This document shows positions 9,302 to 17,120 of a stretch of 64,000 bases of DNA, piece after piece. The translations under genes and the position numbers were made by a program. The notes under the pieces are model-generated. The model saw nothing but the letters and a program-made list of their open reading frames with translations. It was not told the DNA's origin and did not search any database. The DNA is from an uncultured Succinivibrio sp. (lineage in GTDB: Bacteria; Pseudomonadota; Gammaproteobacteria; Enterobacterales; Succinivibrionaceae). Every line of letters starts with the position of its first letter. Positions within the stretch are counted from its first letter, which is position 1. The stretch spans positions 1-64,000 of the forward strand of contig CACZXZ010000005.1 of the NCBI GenBank assembly GCA_902785325.1, given 5' to 3'.

Positions 9302-9330
9302 ATTATAAGTCACAGTAAATAATCTTTCAA
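9302..9330 (-). promoter_or_regulatory. Sigma-70-type promoter for the DUF285 operon
   Basis: On the minus strand TTGAAA (9325-9330) and TATAAT (9302-9307) are separated by 17 bases. Transcription would start near 9294 and run leftward through the leader. The rest of the 9106-9334 gap holds no gene that I can see. Confidence 0.65.
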
Positions 9331-9334
9331 GATT

Positions 9335-9766
9335 TTATCTGAATTTTGCTACTATTTTTGACAAAAAGCTCTTTTTCTCTTGAGGTGCATACTTAGCTCT
9401 AAAAGGCTCTACAATATCTTTATATTTAGCACGTACTTGATCTTCTAAACCGTAATCACGAAGCGCATATTCTTCTTGTTTATTAAAGAATAAACCATCA
9501 TCGTAATTCTCTGAAAAGCCTTGTGCATAATCATCAAGTTCACTAACATCAAGACCATCCTCTGCTGTAACCATATCAGAGCCATCAAGAAGTACTTCAG
9601 TACCAGCTACACCATAGTCAAGACTAAAGTGAAATTCTTTTTCTAAGCCTAAAGCCTTTAGGCGACTGTTCATATACTCTACTTTATGATCAGCATCTAA
9701 AAAGAAAAAGTCGTCATAAAACATTTTATCTAAATCAAGATCTTCTTTGGGAATATCGGTAAACAT
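9335..9766 (-). CDS. Acidic hypothetical protein after the Panacea gene
   Basis: A 143-residue, strongly acidic protein (FTDIPKEDLDLDKMFYDDFF near the start) with a short basic end, SFLSKIVAKFR. It begins four bases after the stop of the Panacea-domain gene, so the two form an operon. Panacea proteins are often antitoxins next to their toxin, so this could be its partner. Its composition gives no positive evidence of toxicity and I recognise no family. Confidence 0.7.
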   Translation of the reverse strand: MFTDIPKEDLDLDKMFYDDFFFLDADHKVEYMNSRLKALGLEKEFHFSLDYGVAGTEVLLDGSDMVTAEDGLDVSELDDYAQGFSENYDDGLFFNKQEEYALRDYGLEDQVRAKYKDIVEPFRAKYAPQEKKSFLSKIVAKFR

Positions 9767-9769
9767 CTG

Positions 9770-10279
9770 TTACTCCTTAGGATCAATAAATACCTTCAAA
9801 TCAAAAGTCTTTGCATCTACGAGCAAATCATCAGTAGATAATTCAACATTATATTTAATTTGCTCTTGCTCTAGTGTTTTCTTTATCGCATTTTTAAAAG
9901 CTATTAACTTAAACAACCAGCTTTGCACCAGCCAAGGCTTAACTGTAAGCATTACTTTAATAATTTTAACTATTTCAGCATAATTAGAAAATACAGATGC
10001 CTTTGGTATCACTATTTCACCTTCAAAATCATCACGTAACACAACCTGATTGATTGGCAAACCACCATTGTAACAATAAGCATAATACACTGAAGTTAAC
10101 ACAGGCAAAGCTTTCCAAGCAATAAATTTAGTATCTTCAATCATAGGCTTGTTAAGATCTAACTTTAAAGAATGTAATTGCAGAGCTAACAACACTTTTT
10201 GCAATTCAAAATTAGTAATTTCTAAATCATGTTTTAAAGCATAATCAACCACAAAAGAAGCAACCTCTAAAGCTTTCAT
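9770..10279 (-). CDS. Panacea/SocA-like (DUF4065) domain protein
   Basis: Residues 1-90 follow the Panacea pattern: an N-terminal helix (MKALEVASFVVDYALKH), then ITNFELQKVLLALQLHSLKL in place of the usual ITNLKLQKLLYYAQ, then a WKxxPVxxxVYxxY-type segment (AWKALPVLTSVYYAY). Panacea domains act as antitoxins paired with many unrelated toxins, and related GepA/SocA proteins are proteolytic adaptors or phage proteins. The ATG at 10279 was chosen because AAGGTGG precedes it by six bases. The longer frame to 10342 crosses a hairpin. The likely partner is the following gene at 9335-9766. Two other Panacea proteins are encoded at 38254 and 52931. Confidence 0.65.
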   Translation of the reverse strand: MKALEVASFVVDYALKHDLEITNFELQKVLLALQLHSLKLDLNKPMIEDTKFIAWKALPVLTSVYYAYCYNGGLPINQVVLRDDFEGEIVIPKASVFSNYAEIVKIIKVMLTVKPWLVQSWLFKLIAFKNAIKKTLEQEQIKYNVELSTDDLLVDAKTFDLKVFIDPKE

Positions 10280-10309
10280 CCTTGCCACCTTATCAATTTG
10301 TACATAAAG

Positions 10310-10332
10310 AAAACCCCACCATAAAAGTGGGG
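10310..10332 (-). terminator. GC-rich hairpin with T-tail before the Panacea gene
   Basis: CCCCAC (10314-10319) pairs with GTGGGG (10327-10332) across a 7-base loop. On the minus strand TTTTCTTT follows. It stands about 30 bases upstream of the chosen start at 10279, another terminator-like element placed inside a short leader. Confidence 0.6.
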
Positions 10333-10657
10333 CTAGGAACATCGATTTTGTGCAAATTTATTAAAAATAACTCTAAAGCAAAATTGCTTTAAAGCTTCTC
10401 AGAAGCAAACTTAATATATCAAGAATTACTACTAATTACAACAATATATTAGACATTATCTAAATAATATTTAATACCTACAATTCTTCACTAAAGTTAA
10501 AAAAAAATCCTTACTAAGTAGGAAGAAATTACCTAGTAAGGAGGTTCTATTTAAAGCCTAAAGGAGAATTTATGTTACGCAGAATTTAAACTAGATTTTA
10601 TAGGAGTTTGTAGGTACATTATACCGTAGAATATTAAATAATCAATACTAAATAAGA
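10333..10657. other. Intergenic region with hairpins, no gene seen
   Basis: About 325 bases without a credible gene. They hold a hairpin of TAAAGCAA and TTGCTTTA near 10373-10392, the terminator at 10498-10541, and AT-rich DNA. A plus-strand five-codon frame with a good AAGGAG site near 10560-10587 (MLRRI then stop) is noted but not called. Confidence 0.5.
10498..10541 (-). terminator. Rho-independent terminator of the small-gene operon
   Basis: CCTTACTA (10509-10516) pairs with TAGTAAGG (10534-10541). On the minus strand it is followed by nine or more T's (A's at 10498-10507). It closes the operon of small genes at 10658-11474. Confidence 0.8.
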
Positions 10658-10840
10658 TTATTTGTAATCATCTGTAATACCAAAACGTAAACTACCAACA
10701 GAATCTAGATAATACATCACATCATAGTTTCGATGCTTTAGCTCTTTATTTCTTGATTTATAAGCACAGGAATTGAAACTACACGGCTTACGATTACGTT
10801 TTACTAATTTTTCTTTAATTAAAACAATGAATTTTCGCAT
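10658..10840 (-). CDS. 60-residue basic hypothetical protein
   Basis: The N-terminus is strongly basic (RKFIVLIKEKLVKRNRKPCS) and the end acidic (GITDDYK). AGGTAG precedes the start. It is the last of four small minus-strand genes that follow one another closely between two terminators, which supports a real gene. No family is recognised. Confidence 0.55.
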   Translation of the reverse strand: MRKFIVLIKEKLVKRNRKPCSFNSCAYKSRNKELKHRNYDVMYYLDSVGSLRFGITDDYK

Positions 10841-10846
10841 AACTAC

Positions 10847-11074
10847 CTATTCAAACAGATCTTTAAACGCAGGCTCTTTTAATTCTTTGATATGTTTTAG
10901 ACATGACAAAGCAATAGTCTTTTGTATTTGCATATCTTCAAGATCTCTTGTATAAAATTTGATCAAATTTGGATCATCTAAAGATTTTAGAAAATGCTCA
11001 CGATTTTGCATATCAAATTCAATCTTGCTAAGAGCTCTCTTTAAGACATCTTCTACACTATATTCGTATTGCAT
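10847..11074 (-). CDS. 75-residue helical hypothetical protein
   Basis: A charged, probably all-helical protein (EDVLKRALSKIEFDMQNREH). Its ATG overlaps the stop of the preceding gene (TAATG), with GGAGGGG just upstream, an unusually strong ribosome site for this window. It is operonic with the genes at 11074-11277 and 10658-10840. No family is recognised. Confidence 0.65.
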   Translation of the reverse strand: MQYEYSVEDVLKRALSKIEFDMQNREHFLKSLDDPNLIKFYTRDLEDMQIQKTIALSCLKHIKELKEPAFKDLFE

Positions 11075-11277
11075 TATCCCCTCCTACAAGCATAGATTAC
11101 TACTTGACGTTCATCGTCATCATCTGTAATAGCTACTACCTTGTAATTATTTAAGTCATGACGAAGAGAAAAGTCATACACATCTCTTAACTTAAAGAGA
11201 TGATTAAGTTGTCTTACAGCAATAATTGGAGGTCTTGAAGCCTTTTCATAAGCTAATACAGCTTGTTTAAGTAACAT
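11074..11277 (-). CDS. 67-residue hypothetical protein
   Basis: It begins MLLKQAVLAYEKASRPP and contains an acidic stretch (VVAITDDDDERQVVIYACRRG) at its end. The stop overlaps the next start by one base, indicating coupling. It follows the gene at 11292-11474 by 14 bases. Function is unknown. Confidence 0.65.
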   Translation of the reverse strand: MLLKQAVLAYEKASRPPIIAVRQLNHLFKLRDVYDFSLRHDLNNYKVVAITDDDDERQVVIYACRRG

Positions 11278-11291
11278 TTTAAACCTTCGTC

Positions 11292-11474
11292 CTAATCTAA
11301 GTGCATGTGCTTTACTCTATCACGCACTTCTGCTCTTTTACCATCGTTAAATCTATCAAGAGTTCCAACTAAATAGCCAGTAACTCTTCTAATTCTTTCA
11401 AATTTAACCCCTTTACCGACCATACCATCATGATCAGCTCTTAAATGATTATAAATCAATTTCTGATCTTCCAT
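11292..11474 (-). CDS. Mini-protein resembling the NrdD glycyl-radical C-terminus
   Basis: The 60-residue product contains RVTGYLVGTLDRFNDGKRAE followed by VRDRVKHMHLD. From memory this resembles the C-terminal end of class III ribonucleotide reductases, where RxCGYL carries the glycyl radical and an N-x-G-K/R-x-E...RVKH motif follows. Here the cysteine is threonine and the zinc-binding cysteines are absent. It could be a spare radical domain, as YfiD is for pyruvate formate-lyase, or an unrelated small domain with a chance match. AGGATG precedes the start, and a terminator hairpin (11494-11520) stands immediately upstream. Confidence 0.5.
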   Translation of the reverse strand: MEDQKLIYNHLRADHDGMVGKGVKFERIRRVTGYLVGTLDRFNDGKRAEVRDRVKHMHLD

Positions 11475-11493
11475 AACTTACACATCCTAAACT

Positions 11494-11520
11494 AAAAAAC
11501 CTTCCGTAAAATACGGAAGG
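11494..11520 (-). terminator. Terminator at the end of the trb operon
   Basis: CCTTCCGTA (11500-11508) and TACGGAAGG (11512-11520) form a perfect 9-bp stem with a 3-base loop, followed on the minus strand by TTTTTT. The next gene (start 11474) begins only 20 bases beyond, so that gene must rely on read-through. Confidence 0.85.
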
Positions 11521-11559
11521 AAAAGAGGTATGCATGAAGCAACATAAATTTTTGAAAGC

Positions 11560-12267
11560 TTAATATCTAGCTTCTTGACCTACAATCTTACCATCAACTT
11601 GAACACCTAAAGTATGAGTAGTCTTATCACACCATGCAGGTAAATTGCGAGAACCTACTTTTTGACCTTTATCGTCAAAAACAAACTCGGAGCGATAATA
11701 GTAAGAGGAATAGCTATTAAAGCCATCCCATGCAGGATCATTATATCGATTAAATTTGCATTGAGTATTTAACACATAGTGTTCAGGCACTGTTTTCCAT
11801 GCCACACAATATCTAATCTTCTTTTGAAGATGAGTAGGACAATGCTTAGTGTCATACTTGTTATAACCATAGCCACTTTCACAAACCCACTCTTCTCTAA
11901 ACTGAGTACATTCTTGATGTTCAGGAATATGAGCATCCATACGTTCCACAGCTTGAATATTTGATTCTTTAACCCCTAGTTTATCAAGATTTGCTTGAAC
12001 CTCAGGAGGTGGATCATCCTTACAATACTTATAAGCAGGTACAGCAGTATATTTATGTGTACCATGATGTGTCACATCAGTAATTCTTTTAACCATAGAA
12101 GAATGAGCTTTAGAACATGGTGATCCCACAAAGCCACCAGGAATACACAAGAATAAAGCACATTCACTTTCTCTATCTGAGCGAATATTTTGACTTGCGC
12201 CATAACATAGTGACACGGCACATAAGCCTACCAAGGCAATCGCCCATTTATAAAGTTTTCTATTCAT
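11560..12267 (-). CDS. trbM: TrbM-like secreted cysteine-rich conjugation protein
   Basis: An N-terminal signal peptide (KWAIALVGLCAVSLCYGAS) leads a periplasmic protein with at least nine cysteines. The segment CALFLCIPGGFVGSPCSKAH resembles the TrbM motif (a CLCL-like start, then a GxxxSxC segment). TrbM belongs to the P-type conjugation locus; its exact job is not settled. This copy is longer than RP4 TrbM and has a Tyr/Cys-rich C-terminal half. The ATG at 12267 is preferred because GAAGGTGAGGG stands before it; a GTG frame begins 15 bases upstream. It is the last gene of the operon, 28 bases after trbI. Confidence 0.65.
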   Translation of the reverse strand: MNRKLYKWAIALVGLCAVSLCYGASQNIRSDRESECALFLCIPGGFVGSPCSKAHSSMVKRITDVTHHGTHKYTAVPAYKYCKDDPPPEVQANLDKLGVKESNIQAVERMDAHIPEHQECTQFREEWVCESGYGYNKYDTKHCPTHLQKKIRYCVAWKTVPEHYVLNTQCKFNRYNDPAWDGFNSYSSYYYRSEFVFDDKGQKVGSRNLPAWCDKTTHTLGVQVDGKIVGQEARY

Positions 12268-12294
12268 AACCCTCACCTTCACGTCTAACTAAAA

Positions 12295-13944
12295 CTATAA
12301 ACCATGAGCATTATAATCAAATGCTGAATATGGCTTGCCGAAAGTTAAATCTTTAGTAACAGTAACATTAAACTGATAACCAGGTCTGATCTCAATAGTT
12401 GGTGAAATATTAAGATTTTTCTCAATCACCTTAGTGATAACCTCGCCAAGTTGTGTTGCCATGTTACGAGTCAATTCATCTCTTACGGCAGAATTATTAG
12501 AATCATTATCGTCATCATCGCTATTATCATCGGTAGCAATCGAGATACCAGCAGTAATTCCACTCATCATAAATGCAGATGATATGAGCTTCCACCAGTG
12601 ATTGTTAACCTTGTCAGCAAAGCCTGAATAACCACCAAGATCAGCACCAGGCATAGAGCCTAAATCAAGAGTCTTGTTGTCAGGAAAGACTAATCTTTGC
12701 CAAGCAATCATAATACGCTCTTGACCGTAACCAATCGTGCCACTATCATAAGTTCCTACAAGTCTTGTACCTTGTGGAATTAGCAAATATTTACCAGTGG
12801 CTGTATCATAAACATTCTGAGTAACCTGAGCCATAATCTGACCAGGTAAATCAGAATTGATACCTGAAATCATAGTAGCAGGGATCACAAATCCAGCTCT
12901 TACAATATAAGCTGTTCTAGGAGCTGTTAACTTTTGATTTAAATCCCAAGTACCATTTACAGCTAAATTATTATAGCGATCTTGACCTGCTGATTGCCTA
13001 CCACGGCGATTACCTCTTTGACCGATAAAGCCACCTTCGCCACCGTTTTCGTCCTCAAAGCCATTATCATAACCTAATGAATCATTAGGATTTGACAAAG
13101 TGGTTCTACCATTATCGCCTAAAGCCTGAGTTGAAGCATTATTACTTAAACTACCTAACATAGATTGAGCTTGAGCTCTTTTAGCTTGTAATTCAGCTAC
13201 ACGAGCATTAGCTCTTTCAACTTCAGCATCTATTTCTGAATTATAACCTGAGCCGTAGCCACCACCATCACTACTACTATTATAGTTGCTCATAGCAGTA
13301 TTACCAACACCAAATTTTCCATCTACTTGAAAATTAGTCTTTGAAGATGCAGATAAAGCCTTTAAAAATGCTTGCTTTTTAATCTGAGCAATTTCTTTTT
13401 TAAGTTGCATTACAGCCTTTTGCTCTTCAATATCTTGGCTACTCCCCATTCCTGTTGGTAAAGGATTACCATTTTCATCAACTTTGTTTTGAATTATGTT
13501 ATTAAATTGTTGTTGAGCTAATTTTTCTTCTAGCTCTTTAATTTTTTGCTCTAAAGCAGAAGTATCTGCTTGTATTACAGTTGGATTATTATTTCCACCA
13601 ATAACACCAGCATTTTGTAAATTTTTATATGCTTCCTGAGAACTAGGAGGTAATTCACCTTCAGCTATTTTTTTCTCAATTAAACCATCTACATTTAAAG
13701 CTAAAGCACCGACAGCATCCTTACCCCTATCAGTATTGTAATCTTTTTGACTTTCGGTTGCTAAATCTACTTCATCTTGCTTATTCTTTTTTGAAGGTCC
13801 TGAAGTAGAAAGTCCGTAAACCACAGCTAAACAAACAACTAACAAAGTACCGACCACAATCATAATAGGCAAGTTAGAAAGTCTTTTTGATTTAGGTGTT
13901 GAATCGGCTTCTAAGTCAGCTTCAGATGTGAGTCGATCAGTCAT
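12295..13944 (-). CDS. trbI: VirB10/TrbI channel scaffold
   Basis: VirB10 spans the inner membrane and the outer-membrane core. Here a single membrane segment (about residues 26-47, MIVVGTLLVVCLAVVYGL) follows a short cytosolic tail. Then come a Gln/Lys/Glu coiled coil (120-190), a Gly/Asn-rich linker and the conserved TrbI domain (about 330-549), with GFVIPATMISGINSDLPGQI and LLIPQGTRLVGTYDSG clearly visible. An Asp/Asn-rich insert (DDNSDDDDNDSNNS) lies near residue 485. The length of 549 is ordinary for the family with its linker. A palindromic operator stands 24 bases upstream of the start. Confidence 0.95.
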   Translation of the reverse strand: MTDRLTSEADLEADSTPKSKRLSNLPIMIVVGTLLVVCLAVVYGLSTSGPSKKNKQDEVDLATESQKDYNTDRGKDAVGALALNVDGLIEKKIAEGELPPSSQEAYKNLQNAGVIGGNNNPTVIQADTSALEQKIKELEEKLAQQQFNNIIQNKVDENGNPLPTGMGSSQDIEEQKAVMQLKKEIAQIKKQAFLKALSASSKTNFQVDGKFGVGNTAMSNYNSSSDGGGYGSGYNSEIDAEVERANARVAELQAKRAQAQSMLGSLSNNASTQALGDNGRTTLSNPNDSLGYDNGFEDENGGEGGFIGQRGNRRGRQSAGQDRYNNLAVNGTWDLNQKLTAPRTAYIVRAGFVIPATMISGINSDLPGQIMAQVTQNVYDTATGKYLLIPQGTRLVGTYDSGTIGYGQERIMIAWQRLVFPDNKTLDLGSMPGADLGGYSGFADKVNNHWWKLISSAFMMSGITAGISIATDDNSDDDDNDSNNSAVRDELTRNMATQLGEVITKVIEKNLNISPTIEIRPGYQFNVTVTKDLTFGKPYSAFDYNAHGL

Positions 13945-13967
13945 ATTCCCCTCTTTTTATTTATTCT

Positions 13968-13979
13968 TTGACACGACAA
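13968..13979. promoter_or_regulatory. Dispersed palindrome site upstream of trbI
   Basis: TTGACACGACAA is a variant of TTGTCATGACAA. It is the exact reverse complement of the site at 26673-26684, so two distant places carry the same variant. It lies between the trbI start and the stem-loop at 14003-14024. Operator function is inferred. Confidence 0.5.
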
Positions 13980-13998
13980 AATTCGTAATCTCAAACTA

Positions 13999-14024
13999 CT
14001 AAAAGTCCCTAAAGATAGGGACTT
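13999..14024 (-). terminator. Intercistronic stem-loop with short T-tail
   Basis: AAGTCCCTA (14003-14011) and TAGGGACTT (14016-14024) form a perfect 9-bp stem with a 4-base loop. On the minus strand only TTTTAG follows, so termination is probably partial. It separates the acidic-protein gene from trbI. Confidence 0.6.
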
Positions 14025-14042
14025 CATATTTAACAAGCTATT

Positions 14043-14672
14043 TTAAGCTGTCTTTTTCTGCTCAGGATCAGCAGAATTATCTTTTAACTGAGCTAAATAC
14101 AATTCAATTAACTCTTTTGGTAGTTCAGCTAATTTAGCCTTAACTTCATCAGTTAACTTAGTCTGCTCCTTCTGATCTTGAGCTTGAGTTCCCTTATTCT
14201 CAGTATCATTGTTTTGAACAGGATCATTCTGAGCTTGATCTTGCTCTTGTGAAGTTTGAGCCTTAGCAGTTGAAGCATCATTATTTACCTGATCACCTTG
14301 AGTTTGTTGCTCATTAGCTTTCTCAGTTTGGGTATCACCCTCAGTTGATGCAGTAGTCTCAGTTTGAGTAGCAGAAGCTTGCTCACTCTGAGCTTGCTCA
14401 GCATCATCCTCAGCAACATACTTTTGAGCTGTTAGCTCAGCACGTTGATCATCAGCAACAGGATCTAATCCCACCTCGTTTTTAAACTCTTCAACGGCAG
14501 TGAAGAACTTGAACAACTCTTGATACTCAATTAGAGTGTTGGCAATAATTGGCTGTACAACATTATAAACAGCCTCAGCCACCTCTTTCTCAAGTTTCTT
14601 AGGTACGTTGTTCAATAAATTAAGAACAGCTTGTAGAGTTAGGTTATCAGTATTTACATTAATGGTTGACAT
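14043..14672 (-). CDS. Acidic, Gln/Thr/Ala-rich protein within the trb locus
   Basis: Residues 1-85 look folded and helical (LQAVLNLLNNVPKKLEKEVA). The following 90 residues are low-complexity Gln, Glu, Thr, Ala and Asp, and the end is again helical (ELPKELIELYLAQLKDN). There is no signal peptide, so it is probably cytosolic despite lying between a lipoprotein gene and trbI. No counterpart is known to me in the IncP Trb set. Its position argues for a role in assembly or regulation, but that is inference. Confidence 0.75.
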   Translation of the reverse strand: MSTINVNTDNLTLQAVLNLLNNVPKKLEKEVAEAVYNVVQPIIANTLIEYQELFKFFTAVEEFKNEVGLDPVADDQRAELTAQKYVAEDDAEQAQSEQASATQTETTASTEGDTQTEKANEQQTQGDQVNNDASTAKAQTSQEQDQAQNDPVQNNDTENKGTQAQDQKEQTKLTDEVKAKLAELPKELIELYLAQLKDNSADPEQKKTA

Positions 14673-14712
14673 AAATAAATATCCTTATTTTCACTATCAA
14701 ATACAAAATTAT

Positions 14713-15210
14713 TTAAACACCTGCTTGTGACCATGCAGAAACAGGCACTAACTTGCCATCAGTTAAAGCATACATACGATAATAGAAGATGCCGTTAAGC
14801 TTAACCTTCATCTCATATAAATTACTTTCCTGTAATGGCACTAAATTGATTATCAAAGGTACACCTGATGCAGACATTACAGATACATCACCCTTTTGTC
14901 TTTCCTTTTCAGGTAATACCTTCTCAATCGCATAACCTTTCTTTGTTAAAGCTTCAGCTACATTATGACCAAGATATTTTTCTTTTTCTTGAATCATCTG
15001 AGTAAAGTCGATACTAATTAAATTGTCGTTTGGTAACATCTCGTGGGTTACAAGATTGGTAACATGCACAGATACATCATCCACAGCGAAAGTACCAACG
15101 GCTAAAGTATCAACTTTCTTTTCCTTTTGTACTAAAGCACAAGCTGTTAAAGCTTGAGCTCCAATGACAAAAGCAACGGCTAAAGCTACACTTTTATAAA
15201 TCTTTTTCAT
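14713..15210 (-). CDS. trbH: TrbH/VirB7-like outer-membrane lipoprotein
   Basis: A lipoprotein signal is visible: MKKIYKSVALAVAFVIG followed by ALTACALV, with cysteine as the lipidation site. In the P-type order the lipoprotein TrbH lies between trbG and trbI, as here, and it stabilises the VirB9-like ring. The mature part is about 140 residues, within the normal TrbH range and longer than VirB7. I chose the ATG at 15210, just inside the end of the trbG region and preceded by TAGGTG. The assignment rests mainly on lipobox and position. Confidence 0.7.
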   Translation of the reverse strand: MKKIYKSVALAVAFVIGAQALTACALVQKEKKVDTLAVGTFAVDDVSVHVTNLVTHEMLPNDNLISIDFTQMIQEKEKYLGHNVAEALTKKGYAIEKVLPEKERQKGDVSVMSASGVPLIINLVPLQESNLYEMKVKLNGIFYYRMYALTDGKLVPVSAWSQAGV

Positions 15211-15217
15211 ACTACAC

Positions 15218-16129
15218 CTACTTAGCAACTCGCTTAATTACCACACGTTGTTGAGTCTTATCTAAACCCATAGTTAAAATGGCACTATCGAAAATACCAT
15301 CTACTACATAGCGATTACCTTGCAAACGGTAGTTGATGATCTCAGTTTTTTCATCAGTGAATAAACCACCTTTTTCAGATAATAACATCAAAGCAGGTGC
15401 TTTAGCATATTCCACTGTTTTTGGTAATTCAATGATTGTCTTACGACCATCATCGTAAACTCTCACGGGCTTCCAACTTACAGAACCACTAACTTCATAA
15501 TTAAAGTTTAAATCACCAAGATAAGTCTTAGCCCCAGTGGTAGTATCAGTAGTAATCGACTGCTCGTCACGCTTTCTTTGCTCAACTACTTGTTTTTGCT
15601 TAAATTGAGCTAACAGTTTTTCAGGATATGAAAAACTTACGTGAGGATAATACTTACTCTCAGTAGAAGTTAAATCAATGCGATAAGCTCTTCTATTAGT
15701 AGCAATCATTAAATTAGTTTTCAAATCTACATCTAAAGGTTTAATCAATAAATGCTGAGTTTGACTTTCGCCTTCACCTGTAACAGCAGGCTCAATAGAC
15801 CAACGTGAAGTATCACCGATATTCACTGAGTTAATCATCTCACCAGGCTCTAATTCAAGATCACTTACAGCTAACACAGAAGTTACGATATTAGCTTGTT
15901 GTTGACCGTAGATAAAGATTACATCGCCTTTACCAGTCACAAAGCTAGTATTACGCTTTTCATCAGTCTTAAACTTCTCAACTTTCTTTAAGTTCTGTTT
16001 TTGCTGATTGGAAAATTCAGGTGCAGTAGCTGATTTAAAAAATTCATCTTCAACAGGAGAAGCTCCTAGTACGCATGTTGATATTGCACTTACAACTAAA
16101 GCAAACGCAATTTTATTCATTTTACTCAT
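15218..16129 (-). CDS. trbG: VirB9/TrbG outer-membrane core protein
   Basis: An N-terminal signal peptide (IAFALVVSAISTCVLGAS) precedes a VirB9-type N-domain (VIFIYGQQQANIVTSVLAVS, then LEPGEMINSVNIGDTSRW). The C-terminal domain has the family pattern around WKPVRVYDDGRKTIIELP and YRLQGNRYVVDGIFDSAIL. At 303 residues it is of usual length. It forms the outer ring with the lipoprotein and VirB10. It is tightly packed in the operon, three bases after the stop of the gene at 16132. Confidence 0.92.
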   Translation of the reverse strand: MSKMNKIAFALVVSAISTCVLGASPVEDEFFKSATAPEFSNQQKQNLKKVEKFKTDEKRNTSFVTGKGDVIFIYGQQQANIVTSVLAVSDLELEPGEMINSVNIGDTSRWSIEPAVTGEGESQTQHLLIKPLDVDLKTNLMIATNRRAYRIDLTSTESKYYPHVSFSYPEKLLAQFKQKQVVEQRKRDEQSITTDTTTGAKTYLGDLNFNYEVSGSVSWKPVRVYDDGRKTIIELPKTVEYAKAPALMLLSEKGGLFTDEKTEIINYRLQGNRYVVDGIFDSAILTMGLDKTQQRVVIKRVAK

Positions 16130-16131
16130 AA

Positions 16132-17085
16132 TTATTTACCACCCTTTGCTAGAGTAAGTTCAAAATCTTCAACCCATAAATTAAATGGGTTTTGTACAAA
16201 ATTCTTATCATACTTTAAATCATGCTCTTTAGTTTTACCTTTAGCAGTAAATTTAGTTAAATCAACTTGATCATTTTTAACTAGCTTGATTGTTAAAGCA
16301 TAATCTTTACCGTTGCCAGTAGGCTCTACAAAGTCCTCAAAAGCAAGCTCGGTTAAACCTTTATCTTTAGCATTAAAGAGAACTTTAAATTTCAAATCAC
16401 CTAATGCTATGATCTTTTTAATCTCAATTCTTTTTAATTGATATGGTTCTTTTCCTTGAGTAAGTTTTAATCGCATCATAGTTAAATTATTTAATTTGGC
16501 ATTAGCAAGAGATGATCTTAAAACTAAAGCATAAGACTCAGCGATATGCTCTTTAATTGCTTTTGGATCTAAATATGTACCAAAAGTTGAATTAACAAAC
16601 TTCTCAATCACAATTTGTGAGGCTAAATCTAAATCTAAACAAACCACATTTTTTGATGTCATAAATGCAGTGCAATTTTCTAAATTTTTCTTTTGCTCTA
16701 AAGCTAAAGCTTTTTTCTGCTCTAACTCTTTAATAGCTTTTGCTTCTTTTTCTTTCTTCTCTTCTATGGATTTAGAGATAGATTGTTGAATTAAAGCTTG
16801 AGCATTATTATTTGTTTCACTTTTTTTAATTGAAACTTGCTCTTTTTGTTCGCTATTAGAAGCTGTTTTAGTTTGTTCATCTACTTTAGGATCTTTTGGT
16901 AATAAATCTTTAGCTACCTGATTGATAGTATCAGAGTTCTTTTCAAGATCTTCTAAAGATTGATTTACTAATTGCTCTAATTGCTGTTTAGCACTTAAAG
17001 TGTTATCAGCCATACTAGTTAACGGACTAGTACATAAAAGAGATGCAATTACTAAACTTAAATATTTAAACTGAACTTTTTTCAT
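16132..17085 (-). CDS. Secreted coiled-coil protein between trbF and trbG
   Basis: A signal peptide (YLSLVIASLLCTSPLTSMA) is followed by a long Gln/Lys/Glu-rich coiled coil (about residues 28-135) and a C-terminal globular domain with two cysteines near CTAFMTSKNVVCLDLDL. It has no counterpart at this position in the classical IncP Trb operon. Export and location suggest a periplasmic channel accessory. I do not recognise a family. Confidence 0.75.
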   Translation of the reverse strand: MKKVQFKYLSLVIASLLCTSPLTSMADNTLSAKQQLEQLVNQSLEDLEKNSDTINQVAKDLLPKDPKVDEQTKTASNSEQKEQVSIKKSETNNNAQALIQQSISKSIEEKKEKEAKAIKELEQKKALALEQKKNLENCTAFMTSKNVVCLDLDLASQIVIEKFVNSTFGTYLDPKAIKEHIAESYALVLRSSLANAKLNNLTMMRLKLTQGKEPYQLKRIEIKKIIALGDLKFKVLFNAKDKGLTELAFEDFVEPTGNGKDYALTIKLVKNDQVDLTKFTAKGKTKEHDLKYDKNFVQNPFNLWVEDFELTLAKGGK

Positions 17086-17120
17086 AACTTATTTTACCAT
17101 ATTTTGTTATTTAAAATATA

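Noticed and set aside
10560..10590. Plus-strand five-codon frame (MLRRI) with a strong AAGGAG site
   Set aside because: Too short to call, and no downstream gene on that strand would make it a leader peptide.
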